Source: Chlamydiota bacterium (lineage in GTDB: Bacteria; Auribacterota; UBA3054; B51-G9). Taken from it: a stretch of DNA of 5,525 nucleotides. This document shows positions 1 through 5,525 of this stretch, one piece after another (the stretch's first letter is position 1; every line of letters starts with the position of its first letter). The translations under genes were made by a program, and so were the position numbers. The stretch spans positions 1 through 5,525 of the forward strand of contig QMOL01000215.1 of assembly GCA_003648225.1 (NCBI GenBank), written 5' to 3'. The notes under the pieces were generated by a model that made no database searches, was not told the DNA's origin, and saw only the letters and a list, made by a program, of their open reading frames with translations.

Positions 1-270
1 AGAAACAGTAGGCGTTCCGTTAGCCGTGCCGTATCCGCACCAGATTCCAAAGGGGTTAGCGATAGTTGCCGATTGCACAACGGGACAAGAAGAATCGTAA
101 TCTCCGCGAATTTCGACAATGTCGGAAGAAGTTGGCAGATTTGTAGTTGACCAATTATAAGAATCAGCCCAGCTGAAGCCGTCGCCGCCGAAGGCAGTTG
201 CAATCCAATTAATGTTTGCATAAGAGAATGAGCATAAAAGAAGTAGTATAGTAAAGCAAAAGTTTTTCAT
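1..270 (-). CDS. Secreted protein, N-terminal part only (third member of the local family)
   Basis: The minus strand is open from the ATG at 270 to the window edge, giving the first 90 codons; the C-terminus is outside. Residues 1-18 (MKNFCFTILLLLCSFSYA) form a Sec signal peptide with likely cleavage after Ser-Tyr-Ala. Cys13 does not sit in a proper lipobox, so a lipoprotein is unlikely. The mature start has W22, W34 and Asn39-Trp40, followed by a Pro/Asp segment (LPTSSDIVEI). In protein B, numbered from the start chosen here, W34 and N39-W40 fall at the same positions, and protein A has the same pattern, so I infer a divergent member of the same surface-protein family. No Shine-Dalgarno sequence is visible. 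A short upstream ATG-AAA-TTA-TGA overlaps the start. Whether it ends in a PEP-CTERM signal cannot be seen. The function is unknown. Confidence 0.75.
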   Translation of the reverse strand, partial: MKNFCFTILLLLCSFSYANINWIATAFGGDGFSWADSYNWSTTNLPTSSDIVEIRGDYDSSCPVVQSATIANPFGIWCGYGTANGTPTVS

Positions 271-352
271 AATTTCATAGTGTTTTAGAAGAATTAAATA
301 GGAAATGCAAACGATAACGCTCGCACGATATTGTTTGGAAATTTTTGTGAAT

Positions 353-394
353 AAAAAAACAAAAAACACGCTTGCCCCGATAGCGAAGCGTATC
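353..394 (-). terminator. Hairpin plus long T-run ahead of the partial secreted gene
   Basis: On the minus strand, 394-386 (GATACGCTT) pairs with 373-365 (AAGCGTGTT): nine pairs, two of them G-U, with a 12-nt loop. The 3' arm runs directly into T6-G-T7 (366-353). This is the form of a factor-independent terminator. It lies about 160 bp beyond the stop of protein A and about 80 bp before the start of the partial gene. It could be a second stop for transcripts of A or a terminator in the leader of the partial gene. A competing fold uses the same bases (see findings). Confidence 0.5.
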
Positions 395-515
395 GCGGGA
401 ATTTTCACGGAATTTATAAAAAATGACAGAATCATTTAATACCTCGCCGAGCAAAAGTCGGAAGATCGTAACTCGTAAATCCAAAGACCAAATTACTTAA
501 TTACTGCAACAATAC

Positions 516-538
516 GGCGGCACGCCAAGCGCGCCGCC
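516..538 (-). terminator. GC-rich hairpin just behind protein A gene
   Basis: The arms 516-525 (GGCGGCACGC) and 529-538 (GCGCGCCGCC) pair over ten positions. The one irregular position is a U-G wobble when read on the minus strand but an A-C mismatch on the plus strand, which favours a minus-strand transcript. It starts 12 bp after the stop codon of protein A. The following T-run on the minus strand is weak (GTATTGTTG), so it may act as a 3'-end stabiliser rather than a full terminator. The better T-run (ATTATTTTTT) lies on the plus-strand side, where no upstream gene needs stopping. Confidence 0.5.
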
Positions 539-550
539 ATTATTTTTTGC

Positions 551-2374
551 TTATTTATTTTTCCGCGAAAAAAATAAACCGATTAAAATCGGTAAAAAGA
601 GTGCTGCAGGTTCAGGAACTATAATCCCACTAACAACCATGTTTGTATTTGCATCGATGTACGGATGCTGCGGACCGGTAACTCCAATTTCATAATTTAG
701 GAAAATTGAGTTTGTGTTTCCGGAAATACCATCAGTTCCGCCTGCGGTATAAAAAAGCGTGTTTATATCAAATTCATCAATTGCACCAATTGTGGAAACA
801 TTCACAGTTATGCTGTTCTCTGCCGCGGCGGAAATGTCGAGAAGTCCTCTAACATCAACCAAATCGGAAACAGGACCTGCATCAACTTCCCAATCATACA
901 TACTTCCGTCTTGCATTTCGAGATTCCAACAGCCGACTGTGCCGATACTGTTCCCGGGAGTAATAGTCGCGCCTGCCGGGATAACGAGATTGGCTGCGGC
1001 GCCGCCTTCCCAGCCGAGGAATCCTGTGCCGCCGATTTTCCCGCCGGATTGCAGTTCGAACTCGCCGTTTGGTCCGCCCCACCATCCTCCGTTATTAATA
1101 AAAACCGCATCTTTAATAATCATTTTTGACGAAAGAGAACATCCCGGACCATTGCAGATCATTTTCCCGCCTGTTAGTTTAATAACAGTATTTCCCGGTA
1201 CAGCTTCCCAAGTCCAAAATGAATTTGTGATTTCAAGAACGGCGTCATCATCTCCCGTAATTTCAACATAATGACCATCTTGAGAGCCATCAATGCTAAT
1301 AGTAACTTTGTTGACTTTTTGCGTTGTGTCGCTCAAGTCGAGCGTAACACTTGTGTCGGCAGAACTATTATCAACCTGTAATATAAGAGTGGAATCTTCT
1401 CCACCGCAAGGGATCGCGTTATTAACCCACATTGCAAAACGCGGATTTGCGCCCCATGCTTCAAAAGTTGTGTTGCTCGCGTGTGTACATTGCGCGTAAA
1501 TATTGAAAGTATTAACATGGTCGGTTTCCCATCGACCTAATAATCTTAAATTATGAGGTCCGCTGATTGGAGCATTAATATTTAGGATTCCATCTCCGCC
1601 GGTAATTGCCATTGCTGTATTTGCACCCAAAGTAATATTACCGTTTAAGCTGAGCTGGCTATCAGTACCCACATTTACGGCAAAAGTATTTCCGGCATCT
1701 GCATAGTTTAAAGTTGCAGGAGCGTTTAATCCGCAAGCGAATCCCGGATAAGGTTTAATCAAGCCCAAATTACCATCACCGGAGTTTGCTGTTACACTTT
1801 TAGCATTTGCGTTTTTGTCAGGAGCAATTTCGAGAACACCGCCATTGATAACTACATCTGCATTAGTAAGCGCATTATCATTCCATGCGGTTACGTATCC
1901 TGATTTTATAGTAACGGTTCCACTGATACTATTGTTTTGATCAAGAAACAATCTACCATCGGGTGAACCGGTTTTCTCAAAACCATTATTGCCGGATAGC
2001 GGGATACCTAAAAAACCAGCCCACAAATTGGTTACATTAACTACCGGTGTCGAACCGCTGTTGTCAAGTGTAAGTGTATTTCCACCTATAACTCTGAAAT
2101 TAATTGTTTCCATTCCGCCACCATCAGCAAAATTTATATTACCGATAGTCCGTGCAGAGTCAAGTGTAACAGCTCTCTCAGCAGTAATATTATAAGTGAA
2201 ATTTGCTGTGCTGCCTGCGCCGTCAGCGATGTTGTCATCCAGCCAGTTGCCGGTGGTTGACCAATCGCCATCGGCATCAACGTTCCAAGTGCCGTCAGCT
2301 GCAAAAAGAGATGAAGCAGCACAAAGGCAAACAGCGATTATCATTGTTGTTATAAATATAGTTAACTTTTTCAT
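551..2374 (-). CDS. PEP-CTERM secreted beta-helix protein A
   Basis: A 607-residue exported protein of unknown function. Residues 1-25 are a Sec signal peptide (lysines 2-3, a hydrophobic core, cleavage near Leu-Phe-Ala). The mature start carries W30, W38 and Asn43-Trp44. The body is a run of short Gly/Asn/Thr-rich strands, for example ISGTVTIKSG and LSLNGNITLG, as in autotransporter-associated beta-strand repeats that fold as a parallel beta-helix. Residues 448-495 match the typical end of such passengers (GGTG, then ATITPGNSIGT). The C-terminus is a PEP-CTERM signal: VPEP at 586-589, a hydrophobic segment at about 590-602, then SRKNK. By family knowledge this is recognised by an exosortase and links the protein to the cell envelope or exopolymer. 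No catalytic domain or outer-membrane barrel is present. It is a close paralogue of protein B, especially from about residue 400 on, including five cysteines. No clear Shine-Dalgarno is visible before the ATG (AATAAATCAAA), but the signal peptide begins directly there, so the start is secure. Confidence 0.9.
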   Translation of the reverse strand: MKKLTIFITTMIIAVCLCAASSLFAADGTWNVDADGDWSTTGNWLDDNIADGAGSTANFTYNITAERAVTLDSARTIGNINFADGGGMETINFRVIGGNTLTLDNSGSTPVVNVTNLWAGFLGIPLSGNNGFEKTGSPDGRLFLDQNNSISGTVTIKSGYVTAWNDNALTNADVVINGGVLEIAPDKNANAKSVTANSGDGNLGLIKPYPGFACGLNAPATLNYADAGNTFAVNVGTDSQLSLNGNITLGANTAMAITGGDGILNINAPISGPHNLRLLGRWETDHVNTFNIYAQCTHASNTTFEAWGANPRFAMWVNNAIPCGGEDSTLILQVDNSSADTSVTLDLSDTTQKVNKVTISIDGSQDGHYVEITGDDDAVLEITNSFWTWEAVPGNTVIKLTGGKMICNGPGCSLSSKMIIKDAVFINNGGWWGGPNGEFELQSGGKIGGTGFLGWEGGAAANLVIPAGATITPGNSIGTVGCWNLEMQDGSMYDWEVDAGPVSDLVDVRGLLDISAAAENSITVNVSTIGAIDEFDINTLFYTAGGTDGISGNTNSIFLNYEIGVTGPQHPYIDANTNMVVSGIIVPEPAALFLPILIGLFFSRKNK

Positions 2375-2398
2375 TTTGATTTATTAGTTATGTGTTAG

Positions 2399-2521
2399 TA
2401 AATTTGTTTTTTTAGGCTCTGTGTAAAAATGAATGAGTAAAAGCGTCTAAAACGATTTTATCCACTCATTCTTACACAAAGCCGTTTCTTATTTATGCAA
2501 AAGTAAAATAAAACAAATTTA
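2399..2521. repeat. Outer inverted repeat around the MITE-like element
   Basis: TAAATTTGTTTT at 2399-2410 is the exact reverse complement of AAAACAAATTTA at 2510-2521. The match extends inward imperfectly, through 2414 on the left and from 2504 on the right. The two arms enclose the 69-bp inner palindrome off-centre. Because the arms are very AT-rich, chance contributes, but a 12-base perfect match nested around another inverted repeat is notable. It may be an older terminator or palindrome that was the insertion site, or the outer part of the same element. Confidence 0.5.
2415..2483. repeat. 69-bp MITE-like or IS-remnant palindrome
   Basis: The left arm 2415-2438 begins GGCTCTGTGTAA and ends AATGAGT. 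The right arm 2464-2483 is ACTCATTCTTACACAAAGCC. They pair as GGCT, one mismatch, TGTGTAA, a 5-versus-1 internal loop, then AATGAGT. The centre adds AAAA/TTTT and CGT/ACG pairs, so almost the whole segment folds on itself. Terminal repeats of this length with a GTGTAA core resemble the ends of DDE insertion sequences such as IS256-like elements; that likeness is from memory and not verified. The flanking octamers TTTTTTTA and GTTTCTTA are alike at six of eight positions, so there is no clean target duplication. It lacks a T-run suited to a minus-strand terminator. It lies between genes B and A, in the likely leader of A. Confidence 0.55.
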
Positions 2522-2539
2522 GCATTATTATTGTTCGGT

Positions 2540-2568
2540 AAAAGCCGCCCCGGAGTTCGGGACGGCTT
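2540..2568 (-). terminator. Factor-independent terminator of protein B gene
   Basis: The arms 2542-2552 (AAGCCGCCCCG) and 2558-2568 (CGGGACGGCTT) form an 11-bp GC-rich stem with a 5-nt loop. The only irregular pair is G-U on the minus strand and C-A on the plus strand. The minus-strand transcript continues with a short T-run (TTTT-ACC). It stands about 48 bp past the stop codon of protein B, so B is probably transcribed separately from A. Confidence 0.75.
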
Positions 2569-2616
2569 AATTAGCTACCAAACGTTTAACGTCCACCGCT
2601 GAACGTCTATATTTTC

Positions 2617-4338
2617 CTATTTTCTCCGCAAAAATGCAAGAGCAAGAAGACTCAGCAAACCAAGTGTTGCAGGTTCGGGAACGACATCTGCTACAATGTT
2701 ATTTCCGGAAAGATACGCAGCAGTACCGGAAAGTGTGGGTGCGTAGTTCATAGTGATATCAGTTGCGGGATTGCCGTTTATACTGCCGGTAACTGCGAAT
2801 AGAGTATAAGTACCGTTAGGCGAGCCGGCGTCAATAACGTTTACGGTAATACCGCCGGCAGAAATATCAAGATCGCCGCGAACATCTACCATATCAGCTG
2901 AAACACCGACTTCCCAGTCGTATTCACTACCGTCTTGCATTTCAAGATTCCAACAACCAACTGTTCCAATGCTGTTTCCAGGAGTTATAGTTGCTCCGGA
3001 AGTGATAACAAGGTTTGAAGCGGCAACACCTGTCCAGCCAAGAATACCAGTTCCGCCGATTTTGGCGCCGGATTGTAGTTCAAACTCACCTAAAGCTGCA
3101 CCCCACCAACTGCCATTATTAATAAAAGTGGCGTTTGTTATAACCATTTTTAATCCAAGCGAACAGCCAGGACCATTACAAATAATTTTTCCGCCGGTAA
3201 GTTCAAGGGTTGAAGCTCCAGCTGTACCTTCCCAGGTGGTGAACACATTGGTAATCTCAAGCACACCGGCATCGCTACCGGTTATTATTGCTTTTTGCCC
3301 GACACTGTCTGCATTTATAGCTACAAATAATTTGTTAATTTGTTGAGTTTTGTCATTCAAATCAAGCGTAACATTTGCAGGAGCACCATTACCCCAACTT
3401 ACAAATAATTTAACTTCATCAGCACCGCTACCGCACGGAAGCGCATTATTCACGCTCATTTCAAATCTGGGTTTAGCTCCCCAAGTTGACAAAACTGTAT
3501 TTCCTGTGTATGTACAAGGCGCATTAAAATTAAAAACACCAATACTGGTTATAGCAGAACGACCTAATAATCTCAAGTTAGCAGCACCGCTGATAGGAGC
3601 ATTAAAATTTATTGTACCACCATTTTCAGTAGTAGCCATTACCGTATTAGCTGTTAAAGTAATATTGCTATTTAAATTAATAATATCATCTGCACCAACT
3701 GCTTCAACAGCAAAAGTATTTCCGCCGGTATCAGGATAGTTGCATGTTAAAGGCGCATTTATACCAACAGTACCATCCCAGGGACGGATAAATCCACCAT
3801 TATTTACAGTTATACTTTTACCATTCGCTACAACACCATCCCATAAGACAAGAGCTGTTCCGGAATTAACTTTTACATCAGCGTTTTTAATAGCGTCTGC
3901 CCAAAAAAGCCATAACCAACCGGCATTTACATTAATATCGCCACTAATAGTAGTGTTATAAAGTCCCAACCAACCGGCTCCGGTTTTATCGAAACCTGAA
4001 CTTCCTGCGAGAGCGCAGTTCATATAAAGATTGCCGCCGGGAACATCAACTGCCGGTGTGCCACCACTAAGAATTAAAGGTCCCCCATTAATCCAAATAT
4101 CGTTAGCTGAATTTTTGCTAACAACACCAATAGTACGGTTTGCATCTGCAACAACTGCAGCGGTATCAGCATTAAAAGTAGCAGTATTTCCAGCGCCATC
4201 AGCAATAGTATTGCCAACCCAGTTCCCAGCAGTTTCCCAAGCGCCACCAGCAGCATTGTTCCAAGTACCATCCGCAGCAAAGATAGCTGTACCTGCGAAC
4301 AAGCAAAAAGTCATCATTGATAAAAAGAATTTTTTCAT
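2617..4338 (-). CDS. PEP-CTERM secreted beta-helix protein B
   Basis: A 573-residue exported protein, numbered from the ATG at 4338. An upstream in-frame ATG at 4350 would add MEKN, but that ATG overlaps the Shine-Dalgarno GGAG, which sits 6 nt before the ATG at 4338. The later start also gives a normal signal peptide (MKKFFLSMMTFCLFAGTAIF, then Ala). W26, W34 and N39-W40 open the mature protein. Asn/Gly/Thr-rich strand repeats follow; one near 114-142 has the Lys-x-Gly-x-Gly-x-Leu pattern of autotransporter-associated repeats. The conserved block 427-470 (IGGTG, ATITPGNSIGT) and a PEP-CTERM tail (VPEP at 553-556, a leucine-rich segment, Arg-Arg-Lys) close it. By family knowledge it is exported by Sec and processed by an exosortase. 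Paralogy with protein A runs along the whole length and is strongest in the last third. No enzyme domain is seen, so a structural, adhesive or glycan-associated surface role is an inference. It is divergent from the AraC-family gene. Confidence 0.9.
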   Translation of the reverse strand: MKKFFLSMMTFCLFAGTAIFAADGTWNNAAGGAWETAGNWVGNTIADGAGNTATFNADTAAVVADANRTIGVVSKNSANDIWINGGPLILSGGTPAVDVPGGNLYMNCALAGSSGFDKTGAGWLGLYNTTISGDINVNAGWLWLFWADAIKNADVKVNSGTALVLWDGVVANGKSITVNNGGFIRPWDGTVGINAPLTCNYPDTGGNTFAVEAVGADDIINLNSNITLTANTVMATTENGGTINFNAPISGAANLRLLGRSAITSIGVFNFNAPCTYTGNTVLSTWGAKPRFEMSVNNALPCGSGADEVKLFVSWGNGAPANVTLDLNDKTQQINKLFVAINADSVGQKAIITGSDAGVLEITNVFTTWEGTAGASTLELTGGKIICNGPGCSLGLKMVITNATFINNGSWWGAALGEFELQSGAKIGGTGILGWTGVAASNLVITSGATITPGNSIGTVGCWNLEMQDGSEYDWEVGVSADMVDVRGDLDISAGGITVNVIDAGSPNGTYTLFAVTGSINGNPATDITMNYAPTLSGTAAYLSGNNIVADVVPEPATLGLLSLLALAFLRRK

Positions 4339-4344
4339 ATTTTT

Positions 4345-4348
4345 CTCC
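4345..4348 (-). promoter_or_regulatory. Shine-Dalgarno site that decides the start of protein B
   Basis: On the minus strand GGAG is followed by AAAAAT and then the ATG at 4338, an ideal 6-nt spacing. The alternative ATG at 4350 immediately precedes this GGAG and has no comparable site before it. Confidence 0.7.
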
Positions 4349-4434
4349 ATTGGTTAGTTGATTAATAAAAATTGTTGAAATAAAAATATAAATTTGAGCG
4401 ATCGACCTTTTTCTTATAGAGAGCACTCATAATT

Positions 4435-4463
4435 TTTATATAGTATATCATAAAAAAAACCAA
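4435..4463 (-). promoter_or_regulatory. Candidate promoter of protein B gene
   Basis: On the minus strand TTGGTT (4463-4458) and TATAAA (4440-4435) are separated by 17 bp. The -10 is good and the -35 is poor, as expected of an activator-dependent promoter. It would leave a leader of roughly 90 nt. The area is so AT-rich that other -10 choices exist, such as TATACT at 4447-4442. Confidence 0.4.
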
Positions 4464-4477
4464 ATATCTATAAATAT
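4464..4477. promoter_or_regulatory. Candidate operator palindrome between divergent promoters
   Basis: ATATCTATAAATAT is a palindrome except for one mismatched pair. It fills part of the short gap between the -35 boxes of the two opposed promoters, where a regulator could act on both. AraC-family proteins more often use direct repeats and the site is purely AT-rich with one C, so this is a weak call. Confidence 0.25.
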
Positions 4478-4489
4478 ATGTCGTAATTC

Positions 4490-4518
4490 TTGTAATATTT
4501 GTCTAAAAATGCTATAAT
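4490..4518 (+). promoter_or_regulatory. Sigma-70-type promoter of the AraC-family gene
   Basis: TTGTAA (4490-4495) and a perfect TATAAT (4513-4518) are separated by exactly 17 bp. Transcription would begin near 4525 and give a leader of about 50 nt that contains the 8-bp tandem repeats. Confidence 0.7.
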
Positions 4519-4534
4519 TGGATAAAGAAGAATG

Positions 4535-4559
4535 ATGGAGTAATGGAGTAATGGAGTGA
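4535..4559 (+). repeat. Three 8-bp tandem repeats in the regulator leader
   Basis: ATGGAGTA occurs at 4535-4542 and 4543-4550, then ATGGAGTG at 4551-4558. Each unit holds a GGAG core and reads ATG-GAG-stop (TAA, TAA, TGA), with each stop overlapping the next ATG by one A. The last GGAG ends 18 nt before the regulator ATG, too far to be its normal ribosome site. The array could change by slippage or occupy ribosomes upstream of the gene. Confidence 0.7.
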
Positions 4560-4574
4560 AATTGCACTGCTATT

Positions 4575-5471
4575 ATGAATAAATTATACTATATAAAAGA
4601 AAACGGGATTCACAAATTACATTATGATTTCGGCGAATCAAAATGTGAACTTTTTATTTTGCTTAATCAGCGAGTAGAACCTTTGCATGTTCATAACTTT
4701 GATGAGCTCGCTGTTGTTTTTGGCGGTTCGGCGATTCATGTAATTGACGAGCAAAAATATCCGGTGGTGCGCGGAGATGTTTTTGTTATTCGCGGGAAGC
4801 ATCGCCATACATTCGAAGAGCTCGACAATTTAAATATTGCAAACATAATTTTCAGACGCGATTATTTTGAAACTTTAGAAAAAGAATTTGCAGACCTGCC
4901 GGGATTTAAAGCGCTTTTTATTGACGAGCCGCGTTATCGGATAAATCAACAGTTCAAATCTAAACTGCATCTCAATTCCGGACAACTTCAAGAAATAATG
5001 AATTTACTGAACGGCATTAGAGATGAACAAGCTAATATATTACCCGGCTATAACGAAGCAAAAGAGCGGATTTTCGAGTTTTTAATTATAAAATTATGTC
5101 GGGACTTTTCTAAAAAGCAAACAGCAAATACCATGTCGCTTCTAAGAGTTAGTAAAGCAATTGATTATATGGAGAATAATTACGAAAAACGTATCACAAA
5201 CTGTCTGCTTGCACGAATGACCGATATGTCGGAAAGTAATTTCCGGTATTGTTTTAAAAAAGTAACCGGTTTATCGCCGATTGATTTTCTTATAAAATTA
5301 CGAGTGGAAAAAGCGGTTGGTGTTATGGAAACAACCCCGTCAATTAACGTAACTGAAACAGCGATGAAAATCGGCTTTGACGACAGCGCGTATTTCTCTA
5401 AAAAATTTAAGCAAATAGTCGGAATTTCTCCAATGATATTTTTAAAAAAACAGCGTGCGAAAGTAGAATGA
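4575..5471 (+). CDS. AraC-family transcriptional regulator with N-terminal cupin
   Basis: A 298-residue cytoplasmic DNA-binding regulator. Residues about 20-95 form a cupin ligand-binding fold with H38-x-H40-x3-E44 and H76-x-H78, plus the typical GDVFVI strand before the second histidine pair. This can hold a metal or polar ligand, and sugars are common effectors in the family. Residues about 188-293 form the AraC/XylS pair of helix-turn-helix motifs: the first around 207-231 (LLARMTDMSESNFRYCFKKV), the second around 259-286 with the signature IGFDDSAYFSKKFKQ, then the closing GISP. The length is normal and both domains are intact. The ATG at 4575 has no close Shine-Dalgarno, but it places the cupin at the expected distance and no nearby ATG fits better. 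It is divergent from protein B, so control of B and of itself is the natural hypothesis. The actual effector is unknown. Confidence 0.92.
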   Translation: MNKLYYIKENGIHKLHYDFGESKCELFILLNQRVEPLHVHNFDELAVVFGGSAIHVIDEQKYPVVRGDVFVIRGKHRHTFEELDNLNIANIIFRRDYFETLEKEFADLPGFKALFIDEPRYRINQQFKSKLHLNSGQLQEIMNLLNGIRDEQANILPGYNEAKERIFEFLIIKLCRDFSKKQTANTMSLLRVSKAIDYMENNYEKRITNCLLARMTDMSESNFRYCFKKVTGLSPIDFLIKLRVEKAVGVMETTPSINVTETAMKIGFDDSAYFSKKFKQIVGISPMIFLKKQRAKVE

Positions 5472-5525
5472 GCCTTTGACAAAAGAGAAAAGAAAAAAGT
5501 TGCATGAAGTTCTATAGCAAAAAAG

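Noticed and set aside
275..484. 69-codon open frame on the minus strand upstream of the partial secreted gene
   Set aside because: It runs straight through the hairpin and T-run, has no ribosome site, and its translation looks random with Phe/Lys from the AT-rich leader. I treat the region as non-coding.
759..1271. 170-codon plus-strand open frame antisense to protein A
   Set aside because: It lies fully inside a well-supported secreted protein gene. Its Pro/Ser-rich translation is what results from reading Gly/Asn/Thr repeat codons backwards, and there is no promoter or ribosome site.
2415..2483. Reading the 69-bp palindrome as an ordinary terminator for protein B or as a CRISPR repeat
   Set aside because: A better terminator lies upstream at 2540-2568. 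On the gene strand the stem is followed by an A-run, not T. There is only one copy, so it cannot be a CRISPR array.
551..4338. Calling proteins A and B full autotransporters
   Set aside because: The passenger-type strands are present but there is no C-terminal outer-membrane beta-barrel domain. The C-terminus is a PEP-CTERM tripartite signal instead.
2969..4357. Chain of plus-strand open frames (2969, 3350, 3740, 4031) in one frame antisense to protein B
   Set aside because: They share a frame only because the codon use of the repetitive gene suppresses stops on the opposite strand. None has a domain, signal peptide or ribosome site.
5476..5481. TTGACA just after the regulator as a -35 box
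   Set aside because: No acceptable -10 occurs at 16-18 bp, and the window ends before any gene that it could serve.
5180..5482. 100-codon minus-strand open frame over the AraC-family C-terminus
   Set aside because: It is a shadow of the helix-turn-helix region, which is intact and clearly coding on the plus strand.

Overview
The window is AT-rich bacterial DNA. It carries three minus-strand genes for secreted, probably surface-attached proteins and one divergent plus-strand gene for an AraC-family regulator. Two of the secreted proteins end in a clear PEP-CTERM sorting signal (Val-Pro-Glu-Pro, a hydrophobic stretch, then a basic tail). Their bodies look like repetitive parallel beta-helix of the autotransporter-associated strand type. 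PEP-CTERM, this body type and a cupin-AraC regulator together suggest a Gram-negative of the PVC superphylum, such as Lentisphaerota, Kiritimatiellota or Verrucomicrobiota. That placement is an inference from protein style; the window holds no marker gene.

Layout from left to right: 1-270 is the N-terminal 90 codons of a third secreted protein (minus strand, running off the left edge). 271-550 is a non-coding leader/terminator region. It holds a hairpin just behind the next gene and a second hairpin with a long T-run ahead of the partial gene. 551-2374 is secreted protein A (minus, 607 aa). 2375-2616 is an intergenic region with a 69-bp, nearly self-complementary MITE-like element and a good factor-independent terminator. 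2617-4338 is secreted protein B (minus, 573 aa from the start chosen here), a clear paralogue of A. 4339-4574 is a divergent promoter region. 4575-5471 is the AraC-family regulator (plus, 298 aa). 5472-5525 holds nothing I can support.

How they may work together: B and the regulator are transcribed back to back from promoters whose -35 boxes are about 26 bp apart, with a small palindrome between them. This layout is typical of a regulator that controls its neighbour and itself. The regulator has an N-terminal cupin with a HxHx3E...HxH metal/ligand motif, so it probably senses a small molecule, perhaps a sugar. A and B are likely exported by Sec and processed by an exosortase encoded elsewhere. 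Genes A, B and the partial gene are spaced by 240-280 bp with hairpins between them, so they look like separately transcribed family members rather than one tight operon. The secreted proteins have no recognisable catalytic domain and their molecular job is unknown.
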